From an uncultured Collinsella sp. (GTDB lineage: Bacteria; Actinomycetota; Coriobacteriia; Coriobacteriales; Coriobacteriaceae), in contig USAX01000085.1 of assembly GCA_900552705.1 (NCBI GenBank), positions 1 to 7,976 of the forward strand: DNA of 7,976 nt. The letters are read 5' to 3'. Positions within the stretch are counted from its first letter, which is position 1. Each line of letters begins with the position of its first letter. Made by a program: the position numbers and the translations under genes. The notes under the pieces are model-generated. The model had not been told where the DNA came from. It did no database searches and saw only the letters and a program-made list of their open reading frames with translations. Positions 5,716-7,976 of this stretch are shown piece by piece.

Positions 5716-6651
5716 ATGATTCTGACCGTTACCATGAATCCGTCGATTGATACGCGCTACCAGCTCGACAAGCTGGTCATTGACGACGTTAACCGCGTGA
5801 CGCCCGAAAAGACCGCTGGCGGTAAGGGCCTTAACGTGAGTCGCGTGCTGTTGCAGCTGGGCGACGACGTGCTCGCAACCGGTCTGCTCGGTGGCCACAT
5901 GGGTGCCTATATGGCCGAGCTTATGGATGCCGACGGCGTCAAGAACGACTTTGTGCCCATCGCCGGTGAGACGCGCATTTGCCTGAATATTCTGCACGAG
6001 GGTAATCAGACCGAGCTGCTGGAGAGCGGCCCGCAGATCGCCCCGGCAGAGCTCGAGGCCTTTACGGCCAAGTTCGCCGAGCTTGCAGCGAAGGCGGACG
6101 TTGTGACGCTTTCGGGTTCGCTGCCGCGTGGCGTCGATGCCAGCTACTATGCCGAGCTCGTCAAGATCGCCGAGGAGGCGGGCGCCAAGGTGCTGCTCGA
6201 TACCTCGGGTGCATCGCTGGAGGCCGCGCTGGAGTCCGACGCTAAGCCTGAGCTCGTAAAACCCAACCTGACCGAGATTAACGGCCTGCTGGGTACGTCC
6301 TTTACGACCGATGATGTCGATGCCCTGCGCGAGGCGCTTGCCGCCGATGGCCGCTTTGCCGGTATCCCCTGGGTTGTCGTTTCGATGGGCGCTGCCGGTT
6401 CGGTGGGCTTCCATGAGGGTCGCGCATTCCGCGCCAAGACGCCCGCGATTGCGGCTGTGAACGCGACGGGTTCCGGTGACTCGACTATCGCCGGCTTTGC
6501 GCATGCCATTGCTGCTGGTGCCGACGACGTCACGGTGCTCAAGACCGCCAATACCTGCGGCAAGCTCAACGCCATGGATCCCAAGACCGGCCACCTGGTC
6601 ATGGATCGCTGGGACGAGATCTACAACAACGTTGTCGTGACTGAGCTTTAA
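5716..6651 (+). CDS. lacC: Tagatose-6-phosphate kinase (PfkB family)
   Basis: Phosphorylates tagatose-6-phosphate with ATP to tagatose-1,6-bisphosphate, the step after LacAB. It is a PfkB/ribokinase-fold enzyme of 311 residues, the same size as lactococcal LacC. Visible motifs are the N-terminal MILTVTMNPSIDTRYQLDKL, the sugar-binding GGKGLNVSRVL (residues 35-45), SGSLPRG (133-139), KPNLTEI (182-188) and the ATP/anion-hole motif NATGSGDSTIAG with the catalytic base Asp255. The ATG at 5716 is preferred over one 45 bases upstream, because the family begins exactly with MILTVT and CAGGAG (5704-5709) provides the ribosome site. It follows the epimerase by 56 bp and is probably co-transcribed with it. 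A 1-phosphofructokinase (FruK) is a close relative, but the lacAB context makes LacC the better call. Confidence 0.94.
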   Translation: MILTVTMNPSIDTRYQLDKLVIDDVNRVTPEKTAGGKGLNVSRVLLQLGDDVLATGLLGGHMGAYMAELMDADGVKNDFVPIAGETRICLNILHEGNQTELLESGPQIAPAELEAFTAKFAELAAKADVVTLSGSLPRGVDASYYAELVKIAEEAGAKVLLDTSGASLEAALESDAKPELVKPNLTEINGLLGTSFTTDDVDALREALAADGRFAGIPWVVVSMGAAGSVGFHEGRAFRAKTPAIAAVNATGSGDSTIAGFAHAIAAGADDVTVLKTANTCGKLNAMDPKTGHLVMDRWDEIYNNVVVTEL

Positions 6652-6697
6652 GGTTACGCGGGTTTACCAACCCGCGTAACGGCTCGACGCTGCGCGG
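6652..6697 (+). repeat. REP-like hairpin repeat, copy 2 (after lacC)
   Basis: GTTACGCGGGTT (6653-6664) pairs perfectly with AACCCGCGTAAC (6669-6680) around a TACC loop, followed by GGCTCGACGCTGCGCGG. Compared with 4403-4448, two of the four differences are a compensating T-A to G-C change in the stem. The unit starts at the base right after the lacC stop codon. Confidence 0.8.
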
Positions 6698-6728
6698 GCC
6701 GCATTTGGACAATCTGACGTTCAACTTC

Positions 6729-6763
6729 AAGGGCGCGACCAGAAGGTCAGCGCCCTTTCGTTT
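6729..6763 (+). terminator. Rho-independent terminator after lacC
   Basis: AAGGGCGCGACC (6729-6740) pairs with GGTC (6745-6748) and GCGCCCTT (6750-6757), with one bulged A, around an AGAA loop. A T-rich tail follows (TTTCGTTT). It closes the lacX-lacC transcript. Confidence 0.8.
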
Positions 6764-7076
6764 CACGTCACCTTGTCTCAAATGCGACCCGCTCGCTCAT
6801 ATGACCCAATCCGCTGTCAAGAGCCACAATGGCCCCGCCGACCGCTTGCAATCGGTCGGCGGGGCCTGCCGTTAACCCGTCCCGGTCCGCCCCCGGCATG
6901 TCATCGACGCCTTCGGCTCAGTCTCATATCCGCGGATACCGCTCCGGCGGCCCGCAATCCTCTCCTTCGGCGGGGTTCCCCTAGTCTGTCTTCGCGCATG
7001 CGGCGGTCGCCGCGCGCACAGCGAGAACGGGGGTGTCCCCGAAGGCTGCCCGGCTCGCCGGGACGGGGGCTTATGT
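6764..7076 (-). other. GC-rich non-coding flank of an IS110/IS1111-type remnant
   Basis: This stretch lies downstream of the transposase stop on the minus strand and upstream of the lacC terminator, so it should hold the element's right end. It is dense in potential stems: GGCCCCGCCGACCG (6831-6844) with its perfect complement at 6853-6866; the palindrome TATCCGCGGATA (6927-6938); CGGGG/CCCCG (7028-7041); and CCCGGC/GCCGGG (7050-7063). TTGACA on the minus strand (6815-6820) points outward. In IS1111-group elements the bridge RNA is encoded in this downstream non-coding region. That this segment does so is inference; no boundary or guide loop can be fixed from one copy. Confidence 0.4.
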
Positions 7077-7931
7077 CTATTCCGCGCCCTCCCGGCACAT
7101 CATGCCGAGGGCCCACAGCCACCTCACGAGTTCGGCCGCGGTGGCCGCGTTCGCCTTAGCCTGGGGCATGCCCCTTTCGAGCATCTCCTCGCGTCGCCGG
7201 AGCAGGCGCTCGGCCCCCTTCCTCCCGTGCATCCTTATCTCGAGGGGGACGCCGGAGCCCTTGGGCATCAGCTTCGGCTGGTGGCCGGCCTGGGCGTAGC
7301 ACCAGGACCCCTCGACCGCCAGCTTCCTGACGAGCGCGTTGCCGGCCCCGCTGATTCCGCCGAGGCGCACGGAGTCCGCGCTCGACCTCTGCTTCGGGGC
7401 GAGGCCGAAGTAGGCCGTCACCTGCCTGCCGGAGCGGAACCTCGAGAAGTCGCCGACCTCGGACGCGAAGGCGGCGGCGAGCGCGAACCCGCATCCCTTG
7501 ATCGACTGGAGCGCCTCGACCTCGGCCGAGAGGGGGCCCGCCGCGACGGCGGCCCTGTATTCGGCGAGGAGGGCCTCCCTCGTCTCGTCGGCCGCCTCGA
7601 CCTCGTTCCTCAGCGCCGCAAGCGCCCGGATGCCGCCGTCGTCGGCGGGGTGTATGCCGTCGAGCCACCTGAGGAAGCCGTACGTCCAGTACTTCCGGGG
7701 GTTGCCGGCCGGCGTCGTGCCGCCGTAGACATAGCCGCGGCGGGCTAGGAACGCCAGGAGCCGCTGCTTCGCCGCCGCGAGCCTCGCGGTCGCGGCGTCG
7801 TGGGCGGCGGCGAGGTCCCTGAGCCCCTCGATCTCGGGGGACGGCACCCTGTTAGCGCTACTGTAAAAACAACCATTTTGACCAACGCTCAACAACCAAT
7901 CATGCCAACGCAATCCCGCCATTTGCGCCAA
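7077..7931 (-). pseudogene. IS110/IS1111-family transposase, N-terminally truncated
   Basis: The C-terminal half of a bridge-RNA-type transposase. The IS110 central helical region (VPSPEIEGLRDLAAAHDAAT and following) begins near residue 29 of this frame. The Transposase_20 domain follows at roughly residues 140-225 (IKGCGFALAAAFASEVGDF, GRQVTAYFGLAPKQRSSADS, GGISGAGNALVRKL); the serine essential in this family should lie in this domain. The N-terminal DEDD/RuvC-like domain of 100 or more residues is absent. Upstream of about 7850 the frame stays open to the window edge, but it reads through an unrelated 23-bp repeat array. The apparent start at 7931 is a TTG inside that array and is probably not real. 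Codon use is much more GC-rich than in the lac genes, consistent with acquired DNA. Without the DEDD domain it should be inactive. Confidence 0.85.
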
Positions 7932-7973
7932 CGCATTTTCACCATTTCCACCAACGCCGGGGCTTACGCTTCG
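7859..7973. repeat. Degenerate 23-bp tandem repeat
   Basis: CCAACGC begins at 7882, 7905, 7928 and 7951, each exactly 23 bp after the last. A second conserved block, CCA(T/A)T, sits 14 bases into the first three units (CCAAT, CCATT, CCATT), and CCATT also occurs at the matching place in 7859-7881, whose CCAACGC part is lost. The last unit keeps only the CCAACGC block. Units are about as AT-rich as intergenic DNA, unlike the adjoining transposase. The array starts at the transposase break and may continue past the window. Confidence 0.6.
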
Positions 7974-7976
7974 ATC

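Noticed and set aside
5656..6594. 312-codon antisense open frame over lacC
   Set aside because: It is a shadow of lacC, whose kinase motifs leave no doubt about the coding strand.
7227..7748. Plus-strand 173-codon frame over the transposase
   Set aside because: It is a frame shadow in very GC-rich DNA; the minus strand carries clear IS110-family domains.
7859..7973. CRISPR array
   Set aside because: Units are contiguous 23-bp degenerate repeats with only short conserved blocks; there are no identical repeats with unique 30-bp spacers and no cas genes.

Overview
The window most resembles a gut Coriobacteriia genome, probably Collinsella or a close relative. This is inferred from the moderately high GC content, GC-rich codon use, and protein and intergenic-repeat style; no marker gene here proves it. 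The dominant content is a plus-strand cluster for the tagatose-6-phosphate route of lactose/galactose use.

Layout: (1) 36-1040, a LacI-family repressor. (2) 1041-1254, a promoter region with two identical 11-bp boxes exactly 21 bp apart, followed by lacF (1255-1593, lactose-type PTS EIIA) and its own terminator. (3) 1594-2059, a repeat-rich gap: a paired GGGAC-type repeat and a 154-bp element bounded by perfect 25-bp inverted repeats, then a promoter. (4) 2060-3073, an unrecognised multi-pass membrane protein closed by a very strong terminator. (5) 3143-3382, a second operator-rich control region carrying the same 21-bp-phased boxes in the opposite orientation plus TGTTC/GAACA palindromes. 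(6) lacA (3383-3811) and lacB (3875-4399), the two galactose-6-phosphate isomerase subunits. (7) A 378-bp gap with a repeat hairpin and a ~100-bp imperfect palindrome. (8) A LacX-type aldose 1-epimerase (4778-5659) and lacC (5716-6651, tagatose-6-phosphate kinase). (9) A second copy of the repeat hairpin, then a terminator. (10) From about 6764 to 7850, a GC-rich remnant of an IS110/IS1111-type element on the minus strand, whose transposase lacks its N-terminal catalytic domain. It abuts a 23-bp tandem repeat that runs to the window edge.

How the genes work together: EIIA(Lac) carries phosphate for sugar uptake; LacA and LacB together isomerise galactose-6-phosphate to tagatose-6-phosphate; LacC phosphorylates that to tagatose-1,6-bisphosphate; the epimerase probably interconverts sugar anomers. 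The EIIB/EIIC permease, 6-phospho-beta-galactosidase and tagatose-bisphosphate aldolase are not in the window, so the pathway must be completed elsewhere. The protein-coding part is well understood. The less explained material is intergenic: a shared operator architecture linking lacF and lacA, at least three families of short structured repeats, and the broken mobile element with its possible guide-RNA-bearing flank.
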